From contig NZ_BQID01000006.1 in assembly GCF_021602345.1 (NCBI RefSeq), positions 124,001 through 188,000 on the forward strand: a stretch of DNA of 64,000 nucleotides, written 5' to 3'. Below are positions 51,028 to 60,318 of this stretch, piece by piece. Each line of letters begins with the position of its first letter. Position 1 is the stretch's first letter. The position numbers and the translations under genes were made by a program. Below the pieces are notes generated by a model. That model worked only from the letters and a program-made list of their open reading frames with translations, searched no databases and had not been told where the DNA came from. This DNA comes from Pseudomonas pharyngis. GTDB taxonomy: Bacteria; Pseudomonadota; Gammaproteobacteria; Pseudomonadales; Pseudomonadaceae.

Positions 51028-51914
51028 GAGGCGGCTTCGGCCGCGACGGTTTTCTTGTCGCTGCTGCCTGACATCCGGCTCGACACCACGATCGCGACGA
51101 TGATCAGCGCGCCGCCGATCAGCATGCGCAGGGTCGGATCTTCATCGAACAGCAGCCAGGCCACGGTAATCCCGTACACCGGCTCCATGGCGAACACCAC
51201 CGCGGCGGTGCGCGCCTTGATTACCGCGAGGCTGGCAACGAACAAACTGTGGGCGACGCCAGTGCAGAACACCCCGAGCAAACCGATCCACAACCAGTCG
51301 ATGGCGCGCACGTCGCTCAGTTGCGGCGCTGCCACCGGCAGCAGACACAACGCCACCACCACGTTCTGACACAACGCTGCCTGCACCGCCGGGATGCGCC
51401 CGGAGCTGGCGCGGTTGGTCAGGGACAACAGGGAAAACAGCAGGCCGGACAGGATCGCCCAGAGCAGGCCCGTGGTCGCGCCGCTGGCCAGATCGAACGC
51501 CGGGGTCACCAGCACCAGCCCGACACTCACCAGCACCACCAGCACGATTTCATTGATGCGGATGCGTTCGCGGAAAATCAGCCCTTCTAGGATCACCGTG
51601 AAGGCCGGGAAACTGGCGAAACCCAGGGTCGCAATGGCGACGCCCGCGACCTTGACCGCAATGAAGAAACTCACCCAATGCCCGGCCAGCAGCACACCGC
51701 TCAGGGCCAGTCGTCGCCAGTCGACGGCCTGCAGTTTCTGCCAGCCGCCCTGTTGGGCGAAGCGGGCGAAAAACGCCAGGGCCAGCACGGCAAACGCGGC
51801 GCGCCCGAACACGATGACGGCGGGCGTTGCGGCGGCGAGTTTGCCGAAGACGCCGGTCAGGCCGAACATCAGTGCGCCGATATGCAGGGCGCCGAGGGCG
51901 GTACGGGGAGTCAT
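51021..51914 (-). CDS. EamA/DMT family transporter
   Basis: A 297-residue inner-membrane transporter with ten predicted helices in two EamA repeats (GALHIGALMFGLTGVFGKLAAATPAVIVFGRAAFAVLALAFFARF and ALSGLLFSLLSLTNRASSGRIPAVQAALCQN). I start at ATG 51914, with AAGGAC at a four- to five-base spacing; a longer frame to 51971 adds a non-family leader. Substrate unknown. Its regulator may be the neighbouring AraC-type protein encoded 72 bp upstream on the same strand. Confidence 0.87.
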   Translation of the reverse strand: MTPRTALGALHIGALMFGLTGVFGKLAAATPAVIVFGRAAFAVLALAFFARFAQQGGWQKLQAVDWRRLALSGVLLAGHWVSFFIAVKVAGVAIATLGFASFPAFTVILEGLIFRERIRINEIVLVVLVSVGLVLVTPAFDLASGATTGLLWAILSGLLFSLLSLTNRASSGRIPAVQAALCQNVVVALCLLPVAAPQLSDVRAIDWLWIGLLGVFCTGVAHSLFVASLAVIKARTAAVVFAMEPVYGITVAWLLFDEDPTLRMLIGGALIIVAIVVSSRMSGSSDKKTVAAEAASH

Positions 51915-51986
51915 TGCAGTCCTTTTTCCAAACACCATTACAGGCACACATTGAAGCGTGTCACGGCGCAAAAGTCTGTCGGCAGG

Positions 51987-52751
51987 CTATCGACTTTTGT
52001 CGTCAGCCTCGCGTCGCAATTGTGTAGGAGACGTACCGAACTCACGCAGGACGGCAGCCGAGAACGCGCTTTGCGAGTTGTAGCCGACCCGGCTGGCCAC
52101 TTCACCGACGGGCAGTGTTGTGTTGCGCAACAGCGCCACGGCTTTGTGCAGCCGGCGACTGCGAATGTAGTCCATCGGTGTCTGCCCGCATTCGGCGACG
52201 AACCGCGCATGCAGCCGGGCGCTGGACAATCCGGCGACACGTGCCAGATCCGCGACTTGCAACGGATAGGCCGCGTACTGCTCGATGTGCGCATCGAGTG
52301 CCGCGTAGGGCAGGCGGCGCGCGACGATCTCGGCGGGTGGCACGTGGTTCAGGCTCGCCAGCAGCAACACCGCGCCTTGTTGCGCAATCAGCGGATCGTT
52401 CACCGGACTGTTCGCCAGCCAGTTGACCAATTGACCTTGCCCGGCATCCAGCGACAACCGCGCGGCGTTGCCCAGCAGACGGCGACTGGCATCGGCGTGA
52501 TTGCCCAGCGAGCGCGCCAGCCATTGCTCGTCGGGCACATCCAGCACCAGACAGCGACTGCCCTTGGGACTGCCGCACGCGTGATGCGCGCCGGCGGGAA
52601 TCACCACGAAGCTCTGCTGCAATACCTGACTGCCACGCCCTTCGACTTCGAAATCCAGCGCGCCGGACAGGCCGAACACCAGTTGCGCGTGGTCGTGGCT
52701 GTGGGCGATCAGGTCGTGGCTGTAATGGCGCAGGGTCAGGATCGGTTGCAT
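51987..52751 (-). CDS. AraC family transcriptional regulator, cupin sensor
   Basis: A 254-residue AraC-type regulator. The N-terminal cupin (LRHYSHDLIAHSHDHAQLVFGLSGALDFEVEGRGSQVLQQSFVVIPAGAHHACG) is the likely effector domain, and the two helix-turn-helix units follow at about 165-245 (LARVAGLSSARLHARFVAECGQTPMDYIRSRRLHKAVALLRNTTLPVGEVASRVGYNSQSAFSAAVLREFG). I start at ATG 52751, with GGAG seven bases upstream. It precedes the EamA gene on the same strand. Confidence 0.9.
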   Translation of the reverse strand: MQPILTLRHYSHDLIAHSHDHAQLVFGLSGALDFEVEGRGSQVLQQSFVVIPAGAHHACGSPKGSRCLVLDVPDEQWLARSLGNHADASRRLLGNAARLSLDAGQGQLVNWLANSPVNDPLIAQQGAVLLLASLNHVPPAEIVARRLPYAALDAHIEQYAAYPLQVADLARVAGLSSARLHARFVAECGQTPMDYIRSRRLHKAVALLRNTTLPVGEVASRVGYNSQSAFSAAVLREFGTSPTQLRREADDKSR

Positions 52752-52883
52752 GGCGGTCTCCGGGCGAGCCGCCAGTCTACACCGGCGCAGGGGCGACGCG
52801 TTTGTCACACGACTGACGCACAGCTGTCATGGTCGATTAACCGGGCGCGCGCACAGTGGCGAAAACATCGCAGAGGGTTGCCC

Positions 52884-53699
52884 ATGACCAGCGCCGAGCT
52901 CGCCAGACCCAGCCGTAAACAACGGGTTCGCACCCTGTGGATCTCCGACGTGCACCTGGGCACGCGGGATTGCCAGGCCGAGCATCTGTCGCAATTTCTC
53001 AAGGGCTATCACGCCGACAAGATCTATCTGGTCGGTGACATCATCGACGGCTGGAAACTGCGCGGCGGCATGTATTGGCCCCAGGCCCACACCAACGTGA
53101 TTCGCCGTTTGCTGACCATGAGCAAGCGTGGCACCGAGGTGATCTACGTCACCGGCAACCACGACGAATTCCTGCGCCGCTATTCGAAACTGATTCTGGG
53201 CAACATCCAGCTGGTCGACGAAGCCGTCCACGTCACCGCCGATGGCCGGCATCTGCTGGTGATTCACGGTGACCAGTTCGACGTGATCACCCGTTACCAC
53301 CGCTGGCTCGCGTTCCTCGGCGATTCGGCCTACGAGTTCACCCTGACCCTCAACCGCTGGCTCAATCACTGGCGGGCGAAATACGGTTACGGCTACTGGT
53401 CGCTGTCGGCCTATCTCAAGCACAAGGTGAAGACCGCGGTCAGCTTCATCAGCGACTTCGAAGAAGCCATCGCCCACGAATGCGTGAAGCGCGAGTTGCA
53501 CGGGGTGGTCTGCGGACACATTCACCACGCCGAGATCCGCAAGGTCGGCGAGGTGGATTACCTCAATTGTGGCGATTGGGTGGAGTCGTGCACGGCGCTG
53601 ATCGAGCACTGGGACGGCACGATCGAGTTGTATCGCCTGGCCGATGCGCAGGCGCGAGAGGCCGAGTTGAAAGCGGCGAAGGTTGCCGAGCTGGCTTAG
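52884..53699 (+). CDS. UDP-2,3-diacylglucosamine diphosphatase-like metallophosphoesterase
   Basis: A 271-residue calcineurin-type metallophosphoesterase. Motifs: D22-V-H24, G51-D52-xx-D55, GNHDE at 91-95, HGDQFD (about 135) and GHIHHAEI (about 220). It resembles the LpxH-like group (UDP-2,3-diacylglucosamine hydrolase, lipid A pathway) but is longer than LpxH (about 240) and carries a WRAKYGYGYWSLSAYLKHKVK insert typical of the paralogous LpxH2-type. It may therefore act on another membrane phosphate ester. ATG 52884 has GAGGG upstream. Confidence 0.85.
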   Translation: MTSAELARPSRKQRVRTLWISDVHLGTRDCQAEHLSQFLKGYHADKIYLVGDIIDGWKLRGGMYWPQAHTNVIRRLLTMSKRGTEVIYVTGNHDEFLRRYSKLILGNIQLVDEAVHVTADGRHLLVIHGDQFDVITRYHRWLAFLGDSAYEFTLTLNRWLNHWRAKYGYGYWSLSAYLKHKVKTAVSFISDFEEAIAHECVKRELHGVVCGHIHHAEIRKVGEVDYLNCGDWVESCTALIEHWDGTIELYRLADAQAREAELKAAKVAELA

Positions 53700-53723
53700 A
53701 AAAGATGTGTGTCGGTTTTGCTG

Positions 53724-53840
53724 GCCTCATCGTCGGATCGCCGCCCGGAGCAAGTCCGCTCCCACAGTGGTCGAAGGTGTACGTAGCCTTTGTGTACACC
53801 CCAAAAACCTGTGGGAGCTGGCTTGCCAGCGATGAGGCCG
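53724..53840. repeat. REPIN, GTGGGAGC type
   Basis: GGCCTCATCG...GCTCCCACAG and CTGTGGGAGC...CGATGAGGCC are inverted end units around a short spacer, which itself contains GTGTAC repeats. This is the doublet form of the most common REP of this group, located between the convergent phosphoesterase and HD-domain genes. Confidence 0.75.
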
Positions 53841-53858
53841 GTGCAGACAACATCAGGC

Positions 53859-54443
53859 CTAGGCGTGCTCTTCCATCGCCGCTTTGTAGATCGAGTTTTT
53901 CGGCTGGGCGAACAACCTTTCCATCATCGGCTCGAAGAAGCTCAGCGGCAGGGTGTCGTACTCGGGGTCGAACGCCGCTGCGTCGTATTTGGCGCAGAAC
54001 TCTGCGGTCGCCAGAAACTGCGGGTGGTCGCTGAACTGCTCGCGCAGGTGCCGATCCATGCCCAGGTGATGGAAGAAGTAGTAGCCCTGGAAAATCCCGT
54101 GCTTTTCCACCATCCACAGGTTTTCGGCACTGACGAACGGCTTGAGAATGGCCGCGGCAATGTCCGGGTGATTGTAGGAACCGAGGGTGTCGCCGATGTC
54201 GTGGAGCAGGGCGCAGACCACGTATTCCTCGTCGCGCCCGTCGCGAAAGGCGCGGGTCGCGGTTTGCAGCGAGTGGGTCAGGCGATCCACCGGGAAACCG
54301 CCGAAATCGCCTTCGAGCAGTTTCAGGTGCGCCATGATCCGGCCCGGCAACTGACGGGCATAGGCGCTGAAATCCGCCGCAATGATCGCCCAGTCTTCCT
54401 GCGTGCCGTCCTTCATGTGGGTGAAACGGGCATTGGCATTCAT
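53859..54443 (-). CDS. HD-domain phosphohydrolase
   Basis: A 194-residue HD-domain protein: the first metal His in LTHSLQTATRAFRDGRDEEYVVCALLHDIGD (with the HD pair in LLHDIGD) and the Asp later in DHPQFLATAEFCAKYDAAAFD. Such proteins hydrolyse phosphate esters, often nucleotides, but the substrate is unknown; the sequence resembles the small peptidase-free HD proteins annotated as phosphonate or inositol-oxygenase-like. I start at ATG 54443, with GAGG at a seven-base spacing. The Mpo1-like gene is 24 bp upstream on the same strand. Confidence 0.83.
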   Translation of the reverse strand: MNANARFTHMKDGTQEDWAIIAADFSAYARQLPGRIMAHLKLLEGDFGGFPVDRLTHSLQTATRAFRDGRDEEYVVCALLHDIGDTLGSYNHPDIAAAILKPFVSAENLWMVEKHGIFQGYYFFHHLGMDRHLREQFSDHPQFLATAEFCAKYDAAAFDPEYDTLPLSFFEPMMERLFAQPKNSIYKAAMEEHA

Positions 54444-54467
54444 CGGCAATCCTCTTGGTCGGAATTT

Positions 54468-54779
54468 CTAGAACGGCACGCGGCCCAGGATCATGTCGCG
54501 GTACATGACGAAGTCGCCGAGCAGGCTGTAGAACGGGTGCTGGAAGGTGGCCGGGCGGTTTTTCTCGAAAAAGAAATGGCCGACCCAGGCAAAGCTGTAG
54601 CCCGCCAGCGGCAACGCAAGTAAAAGCAGCCAGGCGCCCTTGGCGATGGTCAGGGCGAGGATGAAGATCACCAGCGTCGTGCCGATGAAATGCAGGCGAC
54701 GGCAGGTGCTGTTGCTGTGCTCGCTGAGGTAATACGGATAGAACTCGGCGAAGCTGTTGAAAGGCTTGAGGGTTTCCAC
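54468..54779 (-). CDS. Mpo1-like (DUF962) membrane protein
   Basis: A 103-residue protein of the DUF962/Mpo1-like family with two to four helices (LHFIGTTLVIFILALTIAKGAWLLLLALPLAGYSFAWVGHFFFEKNRPATFQHPFYSLLGDFVMYRDM). The yeast relative Mpo1 is an Fe(II)-dependent dioxygenase of fatty-acid alpha-oxidation; His in RRLHF and in WVGHFFFEKNRPATFQHP are the candidate ligands. I start at GTG 54779, which has GAGAT upstream and the family N-terminus (ETLKPFNSFAEFYPYYLSEHSN); the ATG at 54854 has no ribosome binding site. The start is uncertain. Confidence 0.8.
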   Translation of the reverse strand: METLKPFNSFAEFYPYYLSEHSNSTCRRLHFIGTTLVIFILALTIAKGAWLLLLALPLAGYSFAWVGHFFFEKNRPATFQHPFYSLLGDFVMYRDMILGRVPF

Positions 54780-54946
54780 GACTGCGATCTCTGTGGCTAT
54801 TGTTCTGATTGCAAGTTGTTCGGCGGGTAGCTTATTTGAGTCTAGAGTGATCATTGGCGTCGGCCAGTGACAATCGGCGCCACTTTACTATCCTTGGGAA
54901 ATCGGCCGTAGTATGCGGCTTACCATGTCATCCAAGAAAAAACGCC

Positions 54947-56008
54947 ATGAGCGAAAGAACGACTTCTGCAAGCTGGGCGATGGGGATTGTCAAAGCACTG
55001 GAAATGGACGGCCTGGATTGTCGGGTTCTGTTCAGACAGCTGGGGCTCGACTACGCGGCGCTGGAGGATCCGGACGCACGCTTCCCACAGGATTCCATGA
55101 CCCGACTCTGGCAACGGGCGGTCGAGCTGTCCGGGAATCCGGCGATCGGCCTGAACATGGGCAAGGTGGTGCGGCCGGCTTCGTTCCATGTCGCGGGCTA
55201 CGCGCTGATGTCCAGCAATACCCTGGCGGAAGGTTTTCAGCGTCTGGTGCGTTATCAGCGGATCATCGCCGAAAGTGCCGACCTGAGTTTTCGCCTGCTC
55301 GACGAGGGTTATGCGCTGATCCTGACGGTGCACGGCGATCACCTGCCGCCGACCCGCCAGAGTGCCGAAGCCTCGCTGGCCTGCGCGCTGGCACTGTGCG
55401 GCTGGCTGACCGGGCGCACGCTGCACCCACGCAAAGTGCTGGTGCAGGGTGACGAGCCGGATGATCTTGAACCCTACAAACAGGCCTTCCATGCACCGCT
55501 GGTGTTCAACGCACCGTATGACGCGCTGATCTTCGAACGGGCCGACATGGAGGCGCCGCTGCCCACGGCCAACGAGGCGATGGCGCTGCTGCACGACCGG
55601 TTCGCCGGGGAGTATCTGGCGCGTTTTTCCGAAAGCCGCGTGACCCACAAGGCGCGTCAGGTGTTGTGCCGCCTGCTGCCGCAGGGCGAACCCAAGCGCG
55701 ATACGGTGGCGCAGACCCTGCATCTGTCGCAGCGAACCTTGCAGCGACGCTTGCAGGAGGAGGGCACCAGTTTTCAGCAGTTGCTCGATGACACCCGCCG
55801 CGAACTCGCCGAGCAATACCTGGCGCAACCGAGCATGACCTTGCTGGAGATTGCCTATCTGTTGGGGTTTGCCGATCCGAGCAATTTCTTCCGCGCCTTC
55901 CGTCGCTGGTTCGACACCACGCCCGGCGATTACCGGGCGCGGTTGCTGGAGGCGCCGAAGGCGATCAGTGACGCCAGAACGCCGGAATACACAGTACAAA
56001 CACCGTAA
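54947..56008 (+). CDS. AraC family transcriptional regulator
   Basis: A 353-residue AraC-type regulator with an N-terminal Arabinose_bd-type domain (about 10-200: WAMGIVKALEMDGLDCRVLFRQLGLDYAALEDPDARFPQDSMTRLWQRAVELSGNPAIGLNMG) and a C-terminal double helix-turn-helix (VAQTLHLSQRTLQRRLQEEGTSFQQLLDDTRRELAEQYLAQPSMTLLEIAYLLGFADPSNFFRAFRRW). The length fits the OruR/ArgR-like group. I start at ATG 54947. Its last 44 bases overlap the 3' end of the convergent trkH gene. Confidence 0.9.
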   Translation: MSERTTSASWAMGIVKALEMDGLDCRVLFRQLGLDYAALEDPDARFPQDSMTRLWQRAVELSGNPAIGLNMGKVVRPASFHVAGYALMSSNTLAEGFQRLVRYQRIIAESADLSFRLLDEGYALILTVHGDHLPPTRQSAEASLACALALCGWLTGRTLHPRKVLVQGDEPDDLEPYKQAFHAPLVFNAPYDALIFERADMEAPLPTANEAMALLHDRFAGEYLARFSESRVTHKARQVLCRLLPQGEPKRDTVAQTLHLSQRTLQRRLQEEGTSFQQLLDDTRRELAEQYLAQPSMTLLEIAYLLGFADPSNFFRAFRRWFDTTPGDYRARLLEAPKAISDARTPEYTVQTP

Positions 56009-57419
56009 TGATCTCCAGTCGGCCGAGCAGCATGCCGAACGACAGAATCCACTTGGCCGCATCCGGCAGGCTGGCGAAGTTGCCGGCCGGGCCGATGGTC
56101 TCGCCCAGGCCCGGGCCGACGCCGGACACGGTGCTGGCGGCGCCGGTCAACGCGGTCATCCAGTCCACGCCCAGCAGCGATAGCAGCAGGGCGATCACGC
56201 AGATGGTGATCGCGAAGAAGAACGAAAAGGTCAGAATCGAACGAACGATTTCCTCGTCGAGGCGATGACCGTTGTACTTCTGCTTGATCACCGCTCGTGG
56301 GTGAATCAATTGGTTAAGGTTGGCCTTGAGCAGGATGTAGGCGACCTGGAAACGGAAGATCTTGATCCCGCCCGCCGTCGAACCGGAACAGCCACCGACG
56401 AAGCCCAGATAGAAGAACAGCATCAGCGAGAAATTGCCCCACAGGCTGTAGTCCCCCAATGCAAATCCTGTGGTAGTGACCACCGACGTCACGTTCAGCG
56501 CCACGTGGCGCAGCGCGTCCAGCCAGTGCAGGTTGGTGGTCCACCAGTACCAGGTGCCGAGCACCAGCCAGGTCGCCAGCAACATGCCGAGCAAACCCTG
56601 CACCTGTTGATCCTTGATCAGCGCCCGGCGGTTGCCGCGCAGCGTCGCCACGTACAGGGTGAACGGCAGGCTGCCGAGAATCATCACCACCACGGCCACC
56701 CAGTGCACCGCCGGTTGCGTCCACTTGGCCAGGGACTGGTCGGAGGTCGAGAACCCGCCGGTGGAAATCGCTGACATCGCGTGGTTGATCGCATCGAACG
56801 GGCTCATCCCGGCCCACCAGAACGCCAGGCTGCCGAGAATCGTGATGCCGACGTAGGCTGCCACGATCAGCCGCGCCACCATGTGCGAGCGGGGCATGAC
56901 CTTTTCCGAGCGGTCCGAGGATTCGGTCTGGAACAGCCGCATGCCACCGATGCGCAGCAGCGGCAGGATTGCCACCGCCATGCCGATGAAGCCGATACCG
57001 CCGATCCAGTGCAGCAGCGAGCGCCACATCAGGATGCCGGGGGACATGTCGTCCAGATGGTTGAGCACGGTCGACCCGGTGGCCGTGATGCCGGACATGC
57101 TTTCGAAGAACGAGTCGGTGTAGCTGATGTGCTGGGTCAGCAAAAACGGCAGCGCGGCGAAAATGCACACCACCAGCCAGCTGCTGACGGTCAGCAGGTA
57201 CATGTCCCGGGGGCGCAGGTGAATGTGTTCCGGGCGGCCGGGAATGACCAGCGCGAGGCCGGCGACGAAGGTGATCATGCTCGCCCAGAGGAACGACGGC
57301 AGATCGCCGGTGCGCTCGAAAATCACCAGGGTGGCCATGGGCACGACCATGGCGACGGCCAGGGTGATCAGGAAGATGCCGATGATGAAACCAATGATCC
57401 GTAAGGTCGGCAACGCCAT
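55965..57419 (-). CDS. trkH: Potassium uptake protein TrkH
   Basis: A 484-residue K+ transport subunit in the inner membrane that works with the NAD/ATP-binding protein TrkA. Four selectivity-filter loops are recognisable: ITATGSTV, SAISTGGFS, SVVTTTGFALGDYS and STVSGVGPG. The length and about ten to twelve helices are normal for TrkH. trkA is not in the window. The 3' end overlaps the AraC gene by 44 bp in convergent orientation. Confidence 0.94.
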   Translation of the reverse strand: MALPTLRIIGFIIGIFLITLAVAMVVPMATLVIFERTGDLPSFLWASMITFVAGLALVIPGRPEHIHLRPRDMYLLTVSSWLVVCIFAALPFLLTQHISYTDSFFESMSGITATGSTVLNHLDDMSPGILMWRSLLHWIGGIGFIGMAVAILPLLRIGGMRLFQTESSDRSEKVMPRSHMVARLIVAAYVGITILGSLAFWWAGMSPFDAINHAMSAISTGGFSTSDQSLAKWTQPAVHWVAVVVMILGSLPFTLYVATLRGNRRALIKDQQVQGLLGMLLATWLVLGTWYWWTTNLHWLDALRHVALNVTSVVTTTGFALGDYSLWGNFSLMLFFYLGFVGGCSGSTAGGIKIFRFQVAYILLKANLNQLIHPRAVIKQKYNGHRLDEEIVRSILTFSFFFAITICVIALLLSLLGVDWMTALTGAASTVSGVGPGLGETIGPAGNFASLPDAAKWILSFGMLLGRLEIITVFVLCIPAFWRH

Positions 57420-57540
57420 GAAGTCCGCTCGGGCTGATGTGGGAAGGGCGCCATTCTACCTGCGGTGCAAGGCATGTAAACCGACGCGTCTGGATCACTT
57501 GCAGCTAGAATAGCCGGACATTTTTTTCAGGAGGTGGCCG

Positions 57541-58107
57541 ATGCAGGCTCTCGACGCTTTGCTCAACCGTGTTTCCGTTCCACGACTGATCGATCCGGCC
57601 CCCACTGCCGCACAGCGCGAAGTGCTGTTCGCCGCCGCGACCCGCGCACCGGATCACGGCCATTTGCAGCCGTATCGCTTCCTGACCGTCGAAGGCGCGG
57701 CGCGTGAGCAGATGGGCGAGTTGCTGGCCGAAGCTGCACAGATGCAGGAAGGCGAAGTCACCGAAGCGATGATTGACAAGGCACGCAACGGCCCGCTGCG
57801 GGCGCCGCTGGTGGTCGTGGTCATCGCCAAGTTGCAGGATCACGTCAAATACCCGAAGGCCGAGCAATTGCTGGCAGCGGGCTGTGCGGCGCACGGGATT
57901 CTGCTGGCGGCTTACGCGCAGGGGATTGGCGCGGTGTGGCGCACCGGTGATCTGGCTTATTCGAAACATGTCGCCAAAGGCCTGGGCCTGACGGATGACG
58001 AAGAGGTGATTGCGTTCCTGTACCTAGGCACGCCGCAGAAAGAACCGCGGGTGGCCGAGAAGGTTGATCTGGCGGAGTTTGTTAGCGCTTGGTCGGGTAA
58101 GGCTTAA
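57541..58107 (+). CDS. Nitroreductase family protein (YdjA-like)
   Basis: A 188-residue FMN-dependent oxidoreductase of the nitroreductase superfamily, YdjA-like subgroup: PAPTAAQREVLFAAATRAPDHGHLQPYRFLTVEG at the N-terminus (Arg/His contacts to FMN), and AAGCAAHGILLAAYAQGIGAVWRTGDLAYSKHVAKGLGL. It is compact, as the YdjA group is (about 183 residues). The substrate is unknown. A good AGGAGG ribosome binding site lies eight bases before ATG 57541. Divergent from trkH. Confidence 0.9.
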   Translation: MQALDALLNRVSVPRLIDPAPTAAQREVLFAAATRAPDHGHLQPYRFLTVEGAAREQMGELLAEAAQMQEGEVTEAMIDKARNGPLRAPLVVVVIAKLQDHVKYPKAEQLLAAGCAAHGILLAAYAQGIGAVWRTGDLAYSKHVAKGLGLTDDEEVIAFLYLGTPQKEPRVAEKVDLAEFVSAWSGKA

Positions 58108-58131
58108 AGGGCGTTAAAAGCTATAAAAGCG

Positions 58132-58356
58132 CCCTCACCCTAACCCTCCCGAAACGTCGGACCGCCCGGAGGGAGAGGGGACTGATTGGGGGATGCTTCA
58201 GAGGTTCACCGACCTGAAAGAACTTGGCCGAATCCGGAATTGACGCGGTTCAGGGGCTTTGGCAGATCCATAATCGACTCGTTTTTTCAGGTTGATGTAT
58301 GACGCAAGACACCTCGGTCGGCTCCCTCTCCCTCCGCGAGAGGGCTGGGCGGGCGG
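58132..58356. mobile_element. MITE-like element, copy 2 (diverged)
   Basis: About 225 bp bounded by CCCTCACCC... at the left and ...GAGAGGGCTGGG at the right, with the inner pair GGAGGGAGAGG and CCCTCTCCCTCC. It shares the core TTCACCGACCTGAAA and TCGGCTCCCTCTCC with copy 1 at 25687-25866 but is longer in the middle and has decayed right-end repeats. It lies between the convergent nitroreductase and cpxA genes. No coding sequence. Confidence 0.6.
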
Positions 58357-58377
58357 CGTTCCGATGAGGGGGGCTTT

Positions 58378-59718
58378 TCAGGGTTGCACCACAATCCCAG
58401 GCTCCAGCGGTAACTCAAGACTGGCCACAAATCCGCCCTGCGGGTGATTGGCGAGCACCAACGTCCCGCCATGCCGCTCCGCCGCCCGCCGGGCAATCGC
58501 CAGTCCCAGGCCATGGCCCGCAGCGGTCTGCCCCGGCGCCCGATAAAACGGTTCGCCCAACTGGCTCAGGTGCTCGGCCTGCACCCCCGGCCCGTGGTCA
58601 CGCACGCTGACCACGATCCGCTCGCCCTGACGTGACGCCTGCATTTCAATCGACTGCCCGACCGGGTTGAAGCGTTGGGCATTGCGCAGCAGGTTGTCCA
58701 CGGCGCGTTCGATCATGGTCGGCCAGCCTGTCAGCCTGAGCGCCGGCTCGGCCTCCAGACGCACGGTCTGCTCTGGCGAACCCAATTGAGCGTCTTTTTG
58801 CAGGGTGGCGAGCAGGGCATTCAAATCCACCTCTTCGGCGCTGGCGTTGTCGGCATCGACTCGCGCCAGCACCAGAATTTCACTGATCAGCGCTTCCAGC
58901 CGGTCACACTCGCGGGTCAGGCGCGGCCAGAGTTTTTCCCGTTCTTCGGGGCTTGCACGTTCGGCCAAAGCCAGGGCGATGCGCAGTCGGGCCAGCGGTG
59001 AGCGCAACTCGTGGGACACGTCGCGCAACAGTTGGCGCTGGCTGCCGATCAGGCTTTGCAGGCGTGCGCCCATGCGGTTGAAGTCATTGGCCAGCACGCC
59101 GAATTCATCACGACGGTTGGCCAGTTGCGCCAGGCTGTTCTGCTGATAGGTGGTCTGCCCGAGGTCGTGCACCGCGCCGCGCAAACGGCTGAGCGGGCGG
59201 GTGATGGAAAAGGTCACCAACAGGCTGAACAGGGTCAGCACCACCAGCGCGATACCCAGCGCACTCAACGGCCAGAGCAGGCTTTCGCGGTGCCAGGCGT
59301 CGAGTTCCGGGTGCGGGATGCGGTAGATGAAGAGGTAGGTGTCGCCGCTTTTGTCGCTGGTGAATTCGTCGGTCAGTCGGCGCCAGGGCAGGCGTCGGTC
59401 ATCGTTGTTCTGCCGCGCCTCGAAGGCGGCCGCACGCCGGGGGAAGGTGCCGCGCACCACCGGGTCGCCGCTTTCATTCAGCACTTGCACGTCGATGTGG
59501 TACTGGCGTTTGCGCTGTTCGAGGATGTCCTGGGCGGCTTCTTCGCCCTGGGCTTCGTAGGTCTGCGTCCATTCGGCAGCTAGGGTGTTGAGGCCCGGAT
59601 GGCGGCTGAGGATCCACGCATCCTGATTGAGCATGTGCCCCAGCAGAATGGAAAGCCCTGCAACCAGAGCGATGGCCAGCCAGAAGCTGGCGAGAATACG
59701 CCAGAACAATGAACGCAC
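58378..59718 (-). CDS. cpxA: Envelope-stress sensor histidine kinase, CpxA-like
   Basis: A 446-residue membrane histidine kinase: helix 1 (about 5-28), periplasmic domain (about 30-147), helix 2 (about 148-171), HAMP (172-225), HisKA with the phosphorylated His236 in DVSHELRSPLARLR, and an ATPase domain with NLLRNAQRF, DHGPGV and GHGLGLAIA. It would sense misfolded envelope proteins and phosphorylate CpxR. The Cpx assignment comes from the response regulator and the Spy/CpxP-like gene beside it, matching PA3204-PA3206 from memory. It is the last gene of the cpxR-cpxP-cpxA row, 67 bp after cpxP. Confidence 0.88.
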   Translation of the reverse strand: MRSLFWRILASFWLAIALVAGLSILLGHMLNQDAWILSRHPGLNTLAAEWTQTYEAQGEEAAQDILEQRKRQYHIDVQVLNESGDPVVRGTFPRRAAAFEARQNNDDRRLPWRRLTDEFTSDKSGDTYLFIYRIPHPELDAWHRESLLWPLSALGIALVVLTLFSLLVTFSITRPLSRLRGAVHDLGQTTYQQNSLAQLANRRDEFGVLANDFNRMGARLQSLIGSQRQLLRDVSHELRSPLARLRIALALAERASPEEREKLWPRLTRECDRLEALISEILVLARVDADNASAEEVDLNALLATLQKDAQLGSPEQTVRLEAEPALRLTGWPTMIERAVDNLLRNAQRFNPVGQSIEMQASRQGERIVVSVRDHGPGVQAEHLSQLGEPFYRAPGQTAAGHGLGLAIARRAAERHGGTLVLANHPQGGFVASLELPLEPGIVVQP

Positions 59719-59785
59719 AGAAAATCCTCAAACAAAGAAAACCCAACGGCGGTGAGCCGTTGGGTCAGGGCGTGACGCTAGAACA

Positions 59786-60235
59786 TTATTGCGCCTTTTG
59801 CGGCTGTTGCGCTTTCCAGGCTTTGAACTCGGCCCATTCGGCGCGGCGTTCGGCCTGTTTCTTCTGGATCTCGTCGAATTTCTTCTGTTGATCCGGTTTC
59901 AACACGGCGCGAACATCAGACTCGGCTTTCTTGTGGTTGGCCGCCATCTCGTCCTTCATGGCTTTCTGGTCGGCTGGCGAGAGTTTCTCCAGGTATTTTT
60001 CGACCGTCTGCTTACGCTCGTGCATTTGCTCGCCCATGATCTTGCGAATTTGCTCGCGCTGTTCGCGGGACAAGTCGAGCTGGCTGTACGGGCCTTTGCC
60101 GTGCATGCCGTGCATCTGACCGCCATGGCGCGGGCCGTCCAGCGGGCCACCCATCGGGCCGCCATCCTGTGGCATGGCCATGGCGACGGTCGGCAGGGCA
60201 GCGGCGAACATCAGAGCGATAAGAGTCTTGCGCAT
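59786..60235 (-). CDS. cpxP: Periplasmic CpxP/Spy-like protein
   Basis: A 149-residue periplasmic protein with signal peptide MRKTLIALMFAAALPTVAMA. The mature part is rich in Met/Gly/His at first (MPQDGGPMGGPLDGPRHGGQMHGMHGKG), which may bind metal, and then helical with two LTxxQ-type motifs in degenerate form (LDLSREQREQIRKIMG and VLKPDQQKKFDEIQ). CpxP dampens CpxA signalling and Spy is a chaperone; both have this fold. It is placed between cpxR and cpxA. A CpxR-like box lies about 84-99 bases upstream of its start. Confidence 0.86.
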   Translation of the reverse strand: MRKTLIALMFAAALPTVAMAMPQDGGPMGGPLDGPRHGGQMHGMHGKGPYSQLDLSREQREQIRKIMGEQMHERKQTVEKYLEKLSPADQKAMKDEMAANHKKAESDVRAVLKPDQQKKFDEIQKKQAERRAEWAEFKAWKAQQPQKAQ

Positions 60236-60318
60236 GGTGAATCTCCTTTGTCTCGTTCCCGGTACGTTCCGGATGAGTACAGATTACGGAGATCAAGGTC
60301 AGCGGCGGTCAGCGCTGT

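Noticed and set aside
58108-58377. Pair of small genes between nitroreductase and cpxA
   Set aside because: The short frames lie in the MITE-like copy and have no start signals.
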